Assembly: GCA_020072585.1 (NCBI GenBank)
Contig: JAIQGL010000005.1
Coordinates: 124,001 to 188,000 of the forward strand
DNA from: Terriglobia bacterium
GTDB taxonomy: Bacteria; Acidobacteriota; Terriglobia; Terriglobales; Acidobacteriaceae
Reading direction: 5' to 3'
DNA: 64,000 nt
How positions within the stretch are numbered: the first letter of the stretch is position 1; the number at the start of each line of letters is the position of its first letter. The notes beneath the pieces were generated by a model that did not search any database, was not told where the DNA came from, and was given only the letters and a program-made list of their open reading frames with translations. Both the position numbers and the translations under genes were made by a program. Positions 18,381-29,500 of this stretch are shown here, in pieces.

Positions 18381-21300
18381 TGCGTTACCGCGCCATTCCG
18401 ATCGTGGTTGTGTCGGCTTTCCTCGGCGGCTGCACCGCGCATCACAAGCCGGTTAACACGCAGGGTACGCTGGCAGACCTGCAAAAAGTGGCTCCGGACG
18501 TGAAGGACGCGGATACGAAGGAAAGCGTCGATCAGGCCATGGAGCACTACCGGAAATTCCTCGATGAATCACCGGAAACCCCGATGACGCCCGAGGCAAT
18601 CCGTCGTCTCGCGGACCTGGAACTCGAGAAGCAGTACGGCATACACACAGGCGACGGCAAGCAGCGGCTAATGCCGGCTCCAGAGTCCGCTAAGGCTCCT
18701 GCAAGCAAACCGGCGCGCACTCCCAATAAGGCTGCCGCGGCTGCGGGTGCCGGCCGTGGGGAATCCGATCAGGAATTTGAGCGGCGCACGACTGCGGAGA
18801 GCCGTATTCCGGCAAGCGGCGATAGTGTTGCCTCGTCGACAGAGGTAGTAAGCGCTGACGCAGCTCCCAAAGGTCCTCTCGAGGCGATCGCGCTCTATAA
18901 AAAGCTGCTCAAAGAATACCCCCAATATAAAGATAGCGACCAGGTCCTCTATCAGATGGCGCGAGCGTATGACGAACTCGGTCGCACCGAAGAGGCCATG
19001 GAAACCATGGAGCGCGTGATTCGCGCGAATCCGAATTCCGTGCATTTCGACGAAGTGCAGTTCCGGCGGGCTGAATACTTCTTTACGCGCAGAAAATTTC
19101 GCGATGCTGAGAACGCCTATTCAGCGATCACCAACCTGGGAGCCCGTTCCTCATACTACGAGCTCGCTCTCTATAAGCTCGGCTGGACGTTCTACAAGCA
19201 GGACCTATACGAAGAAGCCGTGCAGAATTACATGGCGCTGCTCGATTACAAGGTTTCGACCGGCTACAACTTCGATGAGAAGCACGAGAAAGAGGACGAA
19301 CGCCGCGTCGCCGATACGTTTCGAGCAGTCAGCCTGAGCTTCATGAACCTCGGCGGGCCGGATGCGGTCCAGCAGTACTTCACCAGCACCAAGAGTCGAT
19401 CCTACGAGGACCGCGTTTACAGCAATCTTGGCGAGTACTACCTGGCGAAACTGCGCTACGATGACGCGGCAAAGACATACAACGCTTTCATAACGCTCCA
19501 TCCTTTCCACCGTGCTGCCCCACGCTTCAGCATCCGCGTGGTGGAGACTTTCACCAAGGGCGGATTCCCCAAGCTCGTTCTGGAGTCGAAGCGGGACTTT
19601 GCGTCCAAATATGGACTGCAGGCGGAATACTGGCGGCACAACAAGCCGGAAGAGTTGCCGGAAGTGCTGACCTATCTGAAGACTGACCTGAAGGACCTTG
19701 CGACGCACTACCACGCTGAGTATCAGAGCTCGCAGGAAGCGAACGAGAAGCTGGCGAATTATCACGAGGCTCTCCGCTGGTACGGCGACTATCTCAACTC
19801 CTTCCCGAAGGACGCTGAATCGCCGACGATCAATTACCGGATGGCTGACCTTCTCTTTGAGAACAAGGACTTCGGCGAGGCGGCTAAACAATACGAGCGC
19901 ACGGCCTACGGATACCCGGTAAACACTCAATCGGCAGCCGCGGGTTACGCCGCAGTTTACGCATATCGCGAGCAGCTGAAGGTCGTAGCCAAAGAGAATC
20001 TGGAGGCCGTCAAGCACGATACGGTCGCAAGCTCGATCAAATTCGCTGACACGTTCCCGACCCACGCACAGGCCGCGGCGGTCCTGGGAGCAGCGGCCGA
20101 TGACCAATACGAGATGAAGGACTTTCGCGCCGCCGTGGGCTCCGCCCAACGTGTTATCGATAAATATCCGGGCGCGGAGATGCGCATCAGACGCTCCGCA
20201 TGGATTGTGGTTGCGCACGGCTCGTTCGAACTCGCCGAGTATCCGCAGGCCGAAAAGGCTTACACGCAAGTGCTGGCGGTCACGCCGGAGAGCGATGCGT
20301 CGCACGCCAAGTTCGTTGACAACCTGGCAGCCTCCATCTACAAGCAGGGTGAGATTGCAAGAGATGCGAAGGACTATCGCGCCGCCGCCGATCACTTCCT
20401 GAGGATTCGCACGGCAGCACCTACTTCCACAATCCGCGCAACGGCTGAGTACGACGCAGGCGGCGCGCTGATTGAACTGAAGGACTGGAAAGCCGCCGCG
20501 GGTGTGCTCGAAGCATTCCGCAGCACCTATCCCAAGCACAAAATGGCGGGCGAGGCCACCAGACTGATCGCACGCGCCTACCGGGAGAGCGGCGAGTTGT
20601 CGCACGCCGCTGGGGAGTACGAGCGGCTGGCATCGGAATCGACAGATGAGGCAGTGCGCAGGGAGTCGCTGCTCGTGGCAGGCGATCTCTACCAGCAGTC
20701 CAATGCAAATGACAAAGCACTGAGTGCTTACCAACACTACGTCACAGATTTTCCGAAGCCGATCGAAGCAGCCGTCGAGACCCATTTCAAGATGGCTGAG
20801 ATACACAAGGGAACGCACGACGACGCTCGTTATCAGAAGGAGCTGGCGGAAATCGTACGCATTGACGGCGCTGCCGGGCCTGAAAGGACTGGCCGTACCC
20901 GCACGCTCGCGGGCCGCTCAGCGCTGGTTCTGGCGGAGCAGCTCTATCAGGCTTGCGTGGCCGTAAAGCTGCGGCAACCGTTCGAGACCAGTCTGAAGGA
21001 AAAACGACAGCGCATGGACGCCACGATCAAGGCCATGAGTGGGCTGGTGGATTATCAAATCGCCGACGTGACGGCAGCCGCCACGTTTTACATGGCCGAG
21101 ACATACTTCGATTTCAGTCGTGCACTGAAGGAGTCAGAGCGCCCCGCCGATATGAAGGGTGCGAATCTGGAAAAGTTTGAGGCGGACCTCGACGAGGCAG
21201 CGTATCCGTTCGAGGACAAAGCCATCAAGGTACACGAGAAGAACATGGAATCACTGCACGCCGGCGTCTTCAACACATGGACTGAGAAGAGTCTCAGCAG

Positions 21301-21655
21301 GCTCGCCGAGATGGTGCCGGGCCGCTACGCGAAAAACGAAATGAGCAGCGGCTTCATCGGCGCCATTGACCGTTACGTGTACCAATCGCCGTTAGCGCAG
21401 GCCGCGATCCAGGCAGCGGCAGCGAGCAATGCCGGCACAACGCCAACCAACGGCGGTACAGCGTCGACCAATGGCGGCACGGCACCGAACAACACCAGCA
21501 CAACGCCAAGTAACGGCGGGACGACGCCGAGTAATCCGGACCAGACGACGCAACCGACACCGGGTGCCGGCACAACGCCGAGCAAGCCGGACGCAACGCA
21601 CCCGGCACCGATTGCGGTGAACCAAGGAGCGGTGAAACATGCCAATCCGCAATAA
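18380..21655 (+). CDS. TPR-rich lipoprotein, 1091 aa
   Basis: The N-terminus is a lipoprotein signal with lipobox LGGC (Cys18), so the protein is probably anchored to a membrane facing the periplasm. After a Pro/Ala linker (about 95-165) come many TPR-type units from about 170 to 880, e.g. [40 protein letters not shown] and [20 protein letters not shown]. The last ~85 residues are a Thr/Asn/Gly/Pro low-complexity tail. It is the largest protein of the operon and lies between two other TPR genes. Its length and repeated helical build suit a periplasm-spanning scaffold. The start ATG overlaps the stop of the previous gene, and its own 3' end overlaps the next gene by 17 bp. Confidence 0.82.
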   Translation: MRYRAIPIVVVSAFLGGCTAHHKPVNTQGTLADLQKVAPDVKDADTKESVDQAMEHYRKFLDESPETPMTPEAIRRLADLELEKQYGIHTGDGKQRLMPAPESAKAPASKPARTPNKAAAAAGAGRGESDQEFERRTTAESRIPASGDSVASSTEVVSADAAPKGPLEAIALYKKLLKEYPQYKDSDQVLYQMARAYDELGRTEEAMETMERVIRANPNSVHFDEVQFRRAEYFFTRRKFRDAENAYSAITNLGARSSYYELALYKLGWTFYKQDLYEEAVQNYMALLDYKVSTGYNFDEKHEKEDERRVADTFRAVSLSFMNLGGPDAVQQYFTSTKSRSYEDRVYSNLGEYYLAKLRYDDAAKTYNAFITLHPFHRAAPRFSIRVVETFTKGGFPKLVLESKRDFASKYGLQAEYWRHNKPEELPEVLTYLKTDLKDLATHYHAEYQSSQEANEKLANYHEALRWYGDYLNSFPKDAESPTINYRMADLLFENKDFGEAAKQYERTAYGYPVNTQSAAAGYAAVYAYREQLKVVAKENLEAVKHDTVASSIKFADTFPTHAQAAAVLGAAADDQYEMKDFRAAVGSAQRVIDKYPGAEMRIRRSAWIVVAHGSFELAEYPQAEKAYTQVLAVTPESDASHAKFVDNLAASIYKQGEIARDAKDYRAAADHFLRIRTAAPTSTIRATAEYDAGGALIELKDWKAAAGVLEAFRSTYPKHKMAGEATRLIARAYRESGELSHAAGEYERLASESTDEAVRRESLLVAGDLYQQSNANDKALSAYQHYVTDFPKPIEAAVETHFKMAEIHKGTHDDARYQKELAEIVRIDGAAGPERTGRTRTLAGRSALVLAEQLYQACVAVKLRQPFETSLKEKRQRMDATIKAMSGLVDYQIADVTAAATFYMAETYFDFSRALKESERPADMKGANLEKFEADLDEAAYPFEDKAIKVHEKNMESLHAGVFNTWTEKSLSRLAEMVPGRYAKNEMSSGFIGAIDRYVYQSPLAQAAIQAAAASNAGTTPTNGGTASTNGGTAPNNTSTTPSNGGTTPSNPDQTTQPTPGAGTTPSKPDATHPAPIAVNQGAVKHANPQ
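21430..21610 (+). repeat. imperfect coding minisatellite, Thr/Asn/Gly-rich tail
   Basis: The 3' end of the TPR lipoprotein gene repeats a unit of roughly 18-24 bp encoding variants of [22 protein letters not shown] and GTTPSN. Repeats like this can expand or contract by slippage and would change the length of a flexible C-terminal tether. Confidence 0.65.
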
Positions 21656-22340
21656 GACCCGATCACTAAAAGCGATTTGCCGCGGGATACCATGGCTGGC
21701 GCTGTTCCTCGCTCTGGGCTGCGTACCGGATGCCCAACGCACGGTGACCGCCCGGTCGACGAAGACGAATCTGCCGCCCCCGCCACCTCCGCCGGCCGCG
21801 CTTCCGGACTTCGCGCGGGATGCAAATGGAGTCACGATAACGCAGCAGGCACCCGTCCCGGACGAGATGCGCGCCGAATACGGCGAGGCGATGCGCATGC
21901 TCGGGGATGCGCAATACGATCGCGCTATCGCCTTGCTGCTCAAGGTGACCGAACAATCGCCCACAACAGCGGCGGCGCACATCAACCTCGGGATTGCATA
22001 CGCGCGCACCGGCGACCTGGACCACGCTGAGGCCAGCCTGACCAAGGCGCTGGAATTGAGTCCACACCATGTCGCCGCGTACAACGAGCTCGGCCTGGTG
22101 CAACGGCGCAAGGGAGAGTTTGCGAAGGCCCGCGCTAGTTATGAGGCTGCCCTGGCGCAGTTTCCCGACTTTCACTATGCGCATAGAAACCTGGCCATCC
22201 TGTGCGATCTATATCTCGGGGATTACCCGTGCGCGCTGGAGCATTACCAGGCATACAGCCGGCTCGCTCCGGACGACGCTGAGGTCGTGAAATGGATTGC
22301 CGACCTTCGCAAACGCACGGGCCGAAAGGAGAAGTCATGA
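21639..22340 (+). CDS. TPR lipoprotein, 233 aa
   Basis: AAGGAG lies upstream of ATG 21639. The N-terminus ends in the lipobox LALGC (Cys28). A proline run ([14 protein letters not shown]) leads to at least three TPR units between residues 70 and 200: [40 protein letters not shown] and [20 protein letters not shown]. The gene overlaps both neighbours, so it belongs to the same operon. The size and PilF/TPR-like build suit an outer-membrane lipoprotein that helps assemble or hold larger parts of the complex (inference). Confidence 0.8.
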   Translation: MPIRNKTRSLKAICRGIPWLALFLALGCVPDAQRTVTARSTKTNLPPPPPPPAALPDFARDANGVTITQQAPVPDEMRAEYGEAMRMLGDAQYDRAIALLLKVTEQSPTTAAAHINLGIAYARTGDLDHAEASLTKALELSPHHVAAYNELGLVQRRKGEFAKARASYEAALAQFPDFHYAHRNLAILCDLYLGDYPCALEHYQAYSRLAPDDAEVVKWIADLRKRTGRKEKS

Positions 22341-22849
22341 CGGGAGATTTGTTGCTCGTACTGTTGCTGGCGATGGGTGTCGGACAAGCCGATAAAAAGC
22401 CTGGGGCCGAACACGCTGCCAAGACGCAGGCAAAGACGGAAGCAGTGAAGGGCCAGAAGGCAGCGTCGTCAAAAGCGAAACCAGCTCAGGAAAAAACTGC
22501 AGAAGCGCAGACCGAGACGAAAAAGCAACCGGGACAGGCTGAGGCAGCGCAGGTAAAGACGGAAGCAGGACAGACGCAAGAAGCGCCGGCACAGACGCAA
22601 GAAGCGGATGCACAGATCGACAAAGACGGAAAGTTAACTTCCGTCCCGGGAGGAAAAGCGCTGGGAATGTCGATCCTGGGCAATCAGGAAGCGCCCACGT
22701 CGCTGGTCATCGTTCCCTGGAAGAGCTCCGAAGTTGGCCGCGCGACTGGCATCTCGCCGATGCTCGACGACTCCAGGCAGCCCGTTGACAAGGAAGTGTT
22801 CATGCGGGAGCTGCGCTACTACGAGATCAGGTCGGAAAAGAAGCAGTGA
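22337..22849 (+). CDS. exported low-complexity protein with conserved-looking C-terminus, 170 aa
   Basis: AAAGGAG precedes ATG 22337, which overlaps the stop of the TPR lipoprotein gene (ATGA). A short hydrophobic start ([14 protein letters not shown]) precedes about 80 residues rich in Ala, Lys, Gln and Glu, likely an extended periplasmic linker. The last ~60 residues are a compact segment ([27 protein letters not shown]). A decayed copy of the last ~18 codons lies at 23596-23650. I do not know this protein's function; its position links it to the same envelope machine. Confidence 0.7.
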   Translation: MTGDLLLVLLLAMGVGQADKKPGAEHAAKTQAKTEAVKGQKAASSKAKPAQEKTAEAQTETKKQPGQAEAAQVKTEAGQTQEAPAQTQEADAQIDKDGKLTSVPGGKALGMSILGNQEAPTSLVIVPWKSSEVGRATGISPMLDDSRQPVDKEVFMRELRYYEIRSEKKQ

Positions 22850-23346
22850 GCCGGACGTTTGCGTTTCGCGGAAGTGGATTTTTGGAAGCAATCGATAGAG
22901 ACTCGCTGCAGGATGCTTGCACGGAGGCATGCCTGCACTCAAAGGTGAGACTCTCCATGGCGGGTCCATTCATGGCCACAATCCTGATCCGCGAATCCGC
23001 CCATAACTCGTTAGATGAATTCTTGAGTGTTCGTTCCCTCTCGGCAAGTCCCGCCGGCGCTTACTTCTGAAACGTCCACTGAAGATGGAAACATCTGTTC
23101 CCGCTGTCATTCTCTCGCCTGGCGATCACATGGTGGCTACCAAATTGTGTGGCCATTTCGTTGTGAAAGCGGCCAGCCTGCGGCGCCACGAGCGCTCTTG
23201 ATAGGGTGTTACGTTTGGCCATCCCAGGTTCATAAAGACGAACTCACACATTGCCCTGGTGGGCGAAGTTGAACTCGTAAACACCAGCTCATCCATTGCC
23301 CTGTTGGACGAACTTAAAGGTTCCCGTTCGTGGCCCCACACCACTT
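22850..23346. other. gene-free stretch
   Basis: No convincing gene was seen. Around 23230-23325 a ~50-bp sequence (containing CATTGCCCTGGTGGGCGAA and CATTGCCCTGTTGGACGAA) occurs twice in tandem with differences. The rest has no recognisable feature. Confidence 0.5.
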
Positions 23347-23700
23347 GGACGGAGGTATTGACACCCGGATAGAGGGGACCTTAGCACCCGTGTACTGTTG
23401 TTGCCGGGAGCAGTCCGCTCAATACTCAACGCCGTGCAAAAGTACTGTCCAAGAGCTGCGCAGGAGTTATTAGGGAGATGAGATATGCGGCGCATTCATC
23501 GGTTGTAGTCGCTCTGGTTCTGGCAGAGACGCTGCTCATCTCACAGCTTGACAACGCCTTCGGCACCTAGGGGTGCTCGACGAGTTGAGGCGACCAATTG
23601 ACAAGAAGTATTCATGCGGATGCTGAGTTATTACGAAATCAGGTCGCAAACGGAGCGTCCCAGCGGCGCGCCGACCAAAATGAATGTGGCGCAGCCCGCG
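23347..23700 (+). pseudogene. collapsed relic of the 15.7-22.8 kb operon
   Basis: The left part (23347-23530) matches the leader and first codons of the 15849 gene. The start there (ATG 23484, then CGGCGCATTCATCGGTTG) runs into a stop after a few codons. The right part (about 23596-23650) matches the last codons of the 22337 gene: EVFMRxLxYYEIRS is readable. The roughly 7 kb between these ends in the intact operon is reduced to about 65 bp here. This fits a tandem duplication followed by a large internal deletion. The intact exbB-like gene begins 24 bp after the relic. Confidence 0.75.
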
Positions 23701-23723
23701 GCTGCGGCGCATAGGAGAATGCC

Positions 23724-24426
23724 ATGACCTTTACGGAGCTGCTGAGAAACGTCGGCCTATTCGGGGCCGCCGTGATGTGTTGCCTTGCCTTGCTGTCCAT
23801 CTTTTCGGTGGCAGTGATGGTTGACAAGTACCGCCGCTTCCGCGCGGCCTCGCGCGAGACGCAGACTTTCAAGCCCTTGTTGGCGAAGTTCGCCCACGGG
23901 GGAGAGGTCCAGGAACTGATCGACGCCGCGCGGCAGCATCAGAAGTCCCATGTAGCGCAGGTGGTCTCGGCGGGCATCCTCGAGTACGACGGCGTGCGCG
24001 AGGCCGGAGGCGATCCGTCCGCTTCAGTCGAGCAGGTCACGAGCGCACTCAGAGACTCCATGTCGGAAACGCTCGTCCAATTGAAACAGGGTCTTGGCTT
24101 CCTGGCTACGATCGGCTCCACGGCTCCATTCGTCGGCCTCTTCGGTACAGTGGCTGGAATCATCAACGCTTTTCGGAACATCGCGGCCACGGGGTCCGGC
24201 GGTATGTCTGTAGTTTCTGGCGGCATCGCCGAGGCTCTGGTCACGACGGCGCTGGGCATCTTTGTCGCAATTCCGGCCGTCGCCGCTTTCAACTATTTCA
24301 CTGGCAGAATTGAAAACTTCCACATCGAGATGAACCGGGCTTCAACCCAGCTCGTGAACCGCCTCTTCAAGGCGCCCCAGATCAATCGGGTGGCTAAGTT
24401 GTCAGTGGGTGCGGAGGAGGACGAGT

Positions 24427-24440
<14 letters not shown>
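23724..24440 (+). CDS. TolQ/ExbB/MotA-family proton-channel protein
   Basis: The 238-aa protein has the family's three membrane segments: residues 10-32, about 125-150 (GFLATIGSTAPFVGLFGTVA) and 168-190 (LVTTALGIFVAIPAVAAFNY). Thr and Pro residues typical of the proton path are present. With TolR/ExbD partners these proteins convert proton-motive force into mechanical work across the envelope. AGGAGA stands 6 nt before the ATG. Two ExbD genes follow, the first overlapping by 14 bp. One TolQ-type plus two TolR-type proteins is the subunit set of the myxobacterial AglR-AglQ-AglS gliding motor. A simple TonB-ExbBD energiser normally uses one ExbD, so the comparison is suggestive but not proven. 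Confidence 0.93.
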
Positions 24441-24849
<409 letters not shown>

Positions 24850-24852
24850 GTT

Positions 24853-25320
24853 ATGGATTTCAACAGAGGCGATTCCGGATCCAATCTGCAGTCCGAGATT
24901 AATATCACGCCGCTCGTTGACGTGGTGCTCGTGCTGCTGATCATCTTCATGGTCGTGGTTCCGCTCCTCATGCAGGGTTATGACGTGAACATTCCCAAGA
25001 CCTCGACCAATGCCAAGCCCGCGCAGTCCCAGGAATCGCGGCTGATCCTGATTATCTCCGCGACGACCTGCGGCATCCTCAAGCCCTCCGCGAGCGATGA
25101 AATTCCGGCGGACTGTCGCGTGACGCTGGGCGATCAGAAGATCGCTGCGACCGAATTGCCCGCACGCGTGGCGGAGAGCCTTGGCAACCGGCCTCCGGAA
25201 AAGCGCGTGCTGTTTCTGGCCGCTGACGACCGCTTGAACTATGAGGGAGTTCTGCGCATCCTCGATCTCGCTAAATCGGGCGTCGAGGATTTGAAGGTCG
25301 AGTTTATTACGAGTTATTGA
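24853..25320 (+). CDS. ExbD/TolR-family protein, second of two
   Basis: The 155-aa protein repeats the family plan: a short N-terminus, a helix (PLVDVVLVLLIIFMVV) with the conserved Asp23, and a periplasmic domain. Its DNA is nearly identical to the neighbour around this helix, while the periplasmic domain differs and has a Cys pair about 20 residues apart (TTCGIL...ADCRVT) that could form a disulfide. Two different ExbD proteins next to one ExbB suggest a heteromeric stator as in AglQ/AglS. It starts 3 nt after its neighbour. Confidence 0.92.
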   Translation: MDFNRGDSGSNLQSEINITPLVDVVLVLLIIFMVVVPLLMQGYDVNIPKTSTNAKPAQSQESRLILIISATTCGILKPSASDEIPADCRVTLGDQKIAATELPARVAESLGNRPPEKRVLFLAADDRLNYEGVLRILDLAKSGVEDLKVEFITSY

Positions 25321-25321
25321 G

Positions 25322-26311
25322 GTGGCTGCTTTGGCGACAACCATGGAAATCGGCAGGTTCAAAGAATCGGGTGCTCTGTCCACCCGCAGCATGGTGGAAA
25401 GCCTTGTGCTCCATGCCATCGTGCTGGGCTTGCTGGCGCTTCTGGCGGCAACAGTACTGGTTCGCAGCGGCGCGCCCCGCACGAAAAAAGAGATCGACAT
25501 CGTCTTCTATCGTCCAGCGGCGGTCCCAGTCACGCCGACTGCGGTCGCGCCTCCTCCGCCAAAGGGCGCGACTGGGGAAGCAAAGGCTAGGGCTTCGGAA
25601 GCTCCAAAAGGGCCTGGGAGACCTGACCTCCCAGCAGGTCCGGAAAAGGGCTTTTCCGCGGATGCGAAACCGCCTGAGCCAAACGTGGGCAGGGCCGGAA
25701 TTCTGGCATTCAAAGAGCAGTTCGCGAGCCTGGCGCAGGACCAGAACGCGCCGCGTCTCGGAAGCGATGCGCGTTACGCTGACGCCGACGAAGTGGGCCA
25801 GGCATCATCACTCTCCGTGTTGACGACCAATACGCCGGGATCAAGTGGTGGCATTGACGCCGGCTCGCTGAGCCGCAATGTGGGAGGTGGCGGCGGCAGA
25901 GGCGGTGGCGGGGGCGGCATGGGCGGGCCCGGTGTGCAGGTGGCCCGCGCAAAAAGTTCGATCGCGGGGATCGGCGGAGGCGACGACCGACCCAAGGCGC
26001 ACAGCGGCCCAGGGGCTTCCCGCACCGACGAAGAAATACAAATTGTGTTCGATCGTTACAAGTCTGCTTTCTATCGGGATTACAACCGGACACTGCGCAT
26101 CAATCCGACATTGCAAGGCAAGATGGTGCTGCGCCTGACGATTGAGCCGGACGGCTCCGTGTCAATGTGCCAGCTGCAATCGAGTGACATGGATGCGCCG
26201 GATCTCGCCACTCTGGTAGTGAACCGCGTCAAGACGATCAATTTCGGCGCGAAGGAAGGCGTGCAGGCCGTAACAATCTCGTACCCGATAGACTTTCTGC
26301 CGGCGACGTGA
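25322..26311 (+). CDS. TonB-like protein with AgmX/PglI-type C-terminal domain
   Basis: GTG 25322 follows directly on the exbD stop; ATG 25343 is the alternative start. One membrane helix (about residues 23-48, ESLVLHAIVLGLLALLAATV) is followed by a Pro/Ala-rich stretch and a glycine run (near 186, GGGGGRGGGGGGMGGPG). The C-terminal domain (about 240-329) has the AgmX/PglI pattern: IQIVFDRYKSAFYRDYNRTL, then P-x-LQGKMVLRLTIEPDGSVS, and a closing TISYPIDF. AgmX-type proteins couple TolQR-like motors to the envelope machinery in myxobacterial gliding and sporulation systems. Next to ExbB-ExbD-ExbD it is the likely energy transducer. The cysteine often seen before the Tyr in this domain is absent. 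Confidence 0.85.
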   Translation: MAALATTMEIGRFKESGALSTRSMVESLVLHAIVLGLLALLAATVLVRSGAPRTKKEIDIVFYRPAAVPVTPTAVAPPPPKGATGEAKARASEAPKGPGRPDLPAGPEKGFSADAKPPEPNVGRAGILAFKEQFASLAQDQNAPRLGSDARYADADEVGQASSLSVLTTNTPGSSGGIDAGSLSRNVGGGGGRGGGGGGMGGPGVQVARAKSSIAGIGGGDDRPKAHSGPGASRTDEEIQIVFDRYKSAFYRDYNRTLRINPTLQGKMVLRLTIEPDGSVSMCQLQSSDMDAPDLATLVVNRVKTINFGAKEGVQAVTISYPIDFLPAT

Positions 26312-26389
26312 AGCGGCCGAAGCGGAAGAACACAGATAGCCAGGAGGTTTAGAGAAGCAGCGAATCTGATCAGTTGACCCTCGAACGCG

Positions 26390-26475
26390 ATTTTGACAAA
26401 GGCAAAGCCATCGAAAGATGGCGACGCAAAGTTACCGGTCTAACGGGCCGCGAGCCCCAGGACGGCGGGACCGCC
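26390..26475 (+). promoter_or_regulatory. cyclic-di-GMP class I (GEMM-I) riboswitch
   Basis: The region contains the hallmark core: GGCAAAGCC, a perfect hairpin GCCAT-CGAAAG-ATGGC with the GAAA-type loop, then GACGCAAAG and ACCGGTCTAA, followed by a second GC-rich stem-loop ending near CCGCC. This is the order and spacing of the GEMM-I aptamer (GCAAACC, NCGAAAGN, GGGACGCAAAGCC, CGGxCTAA). It lies 68 nt upstream of the start of the 1300-aa surface protein gene and 78 nt after the AgmX-like gene, so it should control 26543 and the overlapping 30451 gene. No U-tract terminator is visible, so regulation may act on translation. Whether the switch is ON or OFF cannot be read here. Confidence 0.88.
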
Positions 26476-26542
26476 GAAATTCAGTCCACAGCGTGGCTGC
26501 CTCGGTCCCGAAAATCACTTAGTGAGAGGAACGAGGGCGTAG

Positions 26543-29500
26543 ATGACTTCCCCCAACACGAACAACGCGAGGCGGCGCGGCAGCTGGATCGCAATCCTGC
26601 CCGACAAGCTGCGCCTCGGGCTTCACTTCTACTTACTTGTTTTCGGCATCATCATGCTAATGATGGGATCGAACCCTGCGTTTGCCCAGACGCAGACGTG
26701 CGCCATTATCACCGGCGGCGATGCCGGTGGGGGACTGGGTGTTAGTCCCACCTATCTCGCTAATCAAGACGGACGCGCCAATGAGGGTTGTACCATTCTG
26801 ATCACGCTCAACGCAGACGGGTCAATCACAACAACTTTTCCCAATCCTTCCCCCTCTTACGATCAAGGCCTTGACGACAACCTGATTGGTGTCGTGAATA
26901 ACACCAGTAAAGTCATCACCGCCTTGCAGCTCACCAGCGCAACAGTCCCTATTTTTGGTCTCGAGGACGATGGAGTTTGTGGCCTCCCGGGATGGACGTT
27001 TAGTGCTCTTGGGCCAAACCCCAATTGCGCAATCGCAACGGACCCGCACCTTTATGGTCCCGCGGGAATTAACTACACAATATTCAACGCGAACAGTGGG
27101 ATCGTCAATTTCGGCAACGGTGGGATTGCACCAAACAGTAACGCGTTTTTCAGCCTTGAGGGAGGGCAGCTTACTAAGATCGTCGCAGTAGTTATCCCAG
27201 GGCTGGAAATTACCAAGCAAGTCAGCGTGGTGGGTGGCGGCCCTGCGCTGCCAGGCGGGCAGCTTGACTATCTGGTGCACGTGACCAATCCTTCGAACAA
27301 TCCCCCGAACTTCCAGGCCTCTTCGGTCGTAATCACTGACGATATCAGCAGCGCGGGTGCAGGTAATCTCACGTTCGTTAATCCACCAGCGCCAACCATG
27401 AACGGCTCCACGGCCGGTGTGACGGTCGTGGGCTCGCTGCTGACCGCGAACTACTCTGCTGTGAACGGGCCGTTGCAGCCCGGACAATCGATCGACATAC
27501 GCTTCCGGGTGCAGATTGCTGCGGGACTTGCCGCCGGCACGACTCTCACGAACACTGCGCTCGTAACCTGGAACACTCCTACAGAGACGTCGAGCGCGAG
27601 CGTCTCGATTGCTATTGGAGAACCCTCCACGCCCAACCTTGTACTGACAAAAACGGGACCGGCGGCGATGAGCACCGCGCAGTTAGGGCAGTTTGGTCTT
27701 GACATCCAGAATACCGGCGTGAGCGACGCCTGGAACGCCACAATCCTGGATCGGCTCCCCAAAAGCAGCCCCACCGGTGGCATGTGTTCCTCAACACCAC
27801 AGATACTTAGCGCGCAGGTTTTCCAGGCGAACGGGATCACGCCGGTTCCGGGCAAGGGGCCTCTGGTTCCGGGCACCGACTTTTCCATCAACTCTATCGG
27901 CGCGCCCACCTGCGAGCTCACGCTAACCATGCTCACGTCGGCCGCCACGATCGGCCAGAATCAGCGTTTGATCATCAATTACCAGACCCGGCTCGACGCG
28001 AACAGTCAAATTGGCGCTACACTCACCAACGTTGCTGGGGCCATCCAGTGGTTCGACGCCGACCCCGGCATCCCCACCCGCCAAAGCTTCACGCGCACAC
28101 TCACCGATGGCACGCCAGGCGTCCTCGATTTCCAGGATGCGCACACCGTCACGGTAGTGGCCGCAGCGCTGGCAATTTCCAAGCAAGTCAGCGTGGTAGG
28201 CGGCGGCGCTGCGCAGCCCGGGGGACAACTTGACTACCTGGTACACGTGACGAATGCCTCGACGAGCCCGGCCACCCCGGTCGTAATCACCGACGATATC
28301 AGCAGCGCGGGTGCAGGTCGCCTCACGTTCGTGAACCCAGCAGCAACGATGAACGGCTCCACGGCGGGTGTCAGCATTGTGGGCTCGGTGTTGACCGCGA
28401 ACTACTCTACTGTGAACGGGCCGTTGCAGCCCGGACAATCCATCGACGTGCACTTCCGGGTGCAGATTGCTGCGGGAATTCCCGCCGGCACGACTCTCAC
28501 GAACACCGCGGTCGTAACGTGGAACACCCCTCCACAGACGGCGAGCGCCAGCGTCTCGGTCGCTATCGGAGGAGTTCCCGGTGTCGGTACTTTGAACGGC
28601 ACAGCTTGGCTTGACGCCAACTTCAACAAGCTAGCCGACGTAAACGAGCCGCGTCTGCAGGGCTGGACGGTCGCGCTGTTTCGTAATGGAGTCCAGGTGC
28701 AGTCCGTTCTCACGGATGTCAACGGCGTTTATCGCTTTAGTAACGTGCCGCCGACCGACGGGACTCCAGACCATTACGAAATGCGGTTCACCGCGCCCGG
28801 TGCGGGGCCGAATACCGCCAAGCTCGGCAAAGCCGACTCAGCTTTTACCAACAGTCTGCAGCGGATCACCGATATCCTCGTGCCCGCCGGCAGCAACCTC
28901 CTGAATCTGAATCTGCCAATCGGGCCGAATGGCGTGGTCTACAACTCGTTGACGCGCACTCCGATTGCGGGTGTGACCCTGAACATGCTGAGGACCGGCA
29001 GCAGTACGCCATTGCCGGCAACTTGTTTCGACGACCCGGCGCAACAGGGCCAGATCACGCAAGCCAGCGGCTATTACCGTTTCGACCTCAACTTCGCCGA
29101 TCCTGCCTGCTCCAGTGGTGGCAGCTTTCTCATCAAGGTGACCGCACCATCGTCGACCTTTGTGGCCGGTGAGTCGTTGCTCATCCCTGCGGCTTCCAAC
29201 GCATCGACCGCGCCGTTCTCTGTACCTACCTGTCCGGGTGGTCTGCAGGATGCGCTTCCGGGCGTACCGTTCTGCGAAGCACAAGCATCGGAGTTCGCAC
29301 CACCGTTTTCCGTGCCCCCGCGCAGCGCTGGGACAAAGTACTACCTGAATCTCACCCTGGATGGCACCGCAGTACCCGGCTCGAACCAGATATACAACAA
29401 CCACATTCCGGTAGATACACAGATCGCGGCAGCATTCTCGATCACCAAGACGACTCCGTTGCTCAACGTCACTCGCGGGCAGCTCGTCCCGTACACCATC

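Noticed and set aside
19205..20818. 537-codon open frame on the minus strand
   Set aside because: It lies wholly inside the TPR lipoprotein gene, has no domain-like text and reflects GC-rich codon bias of the real gene.
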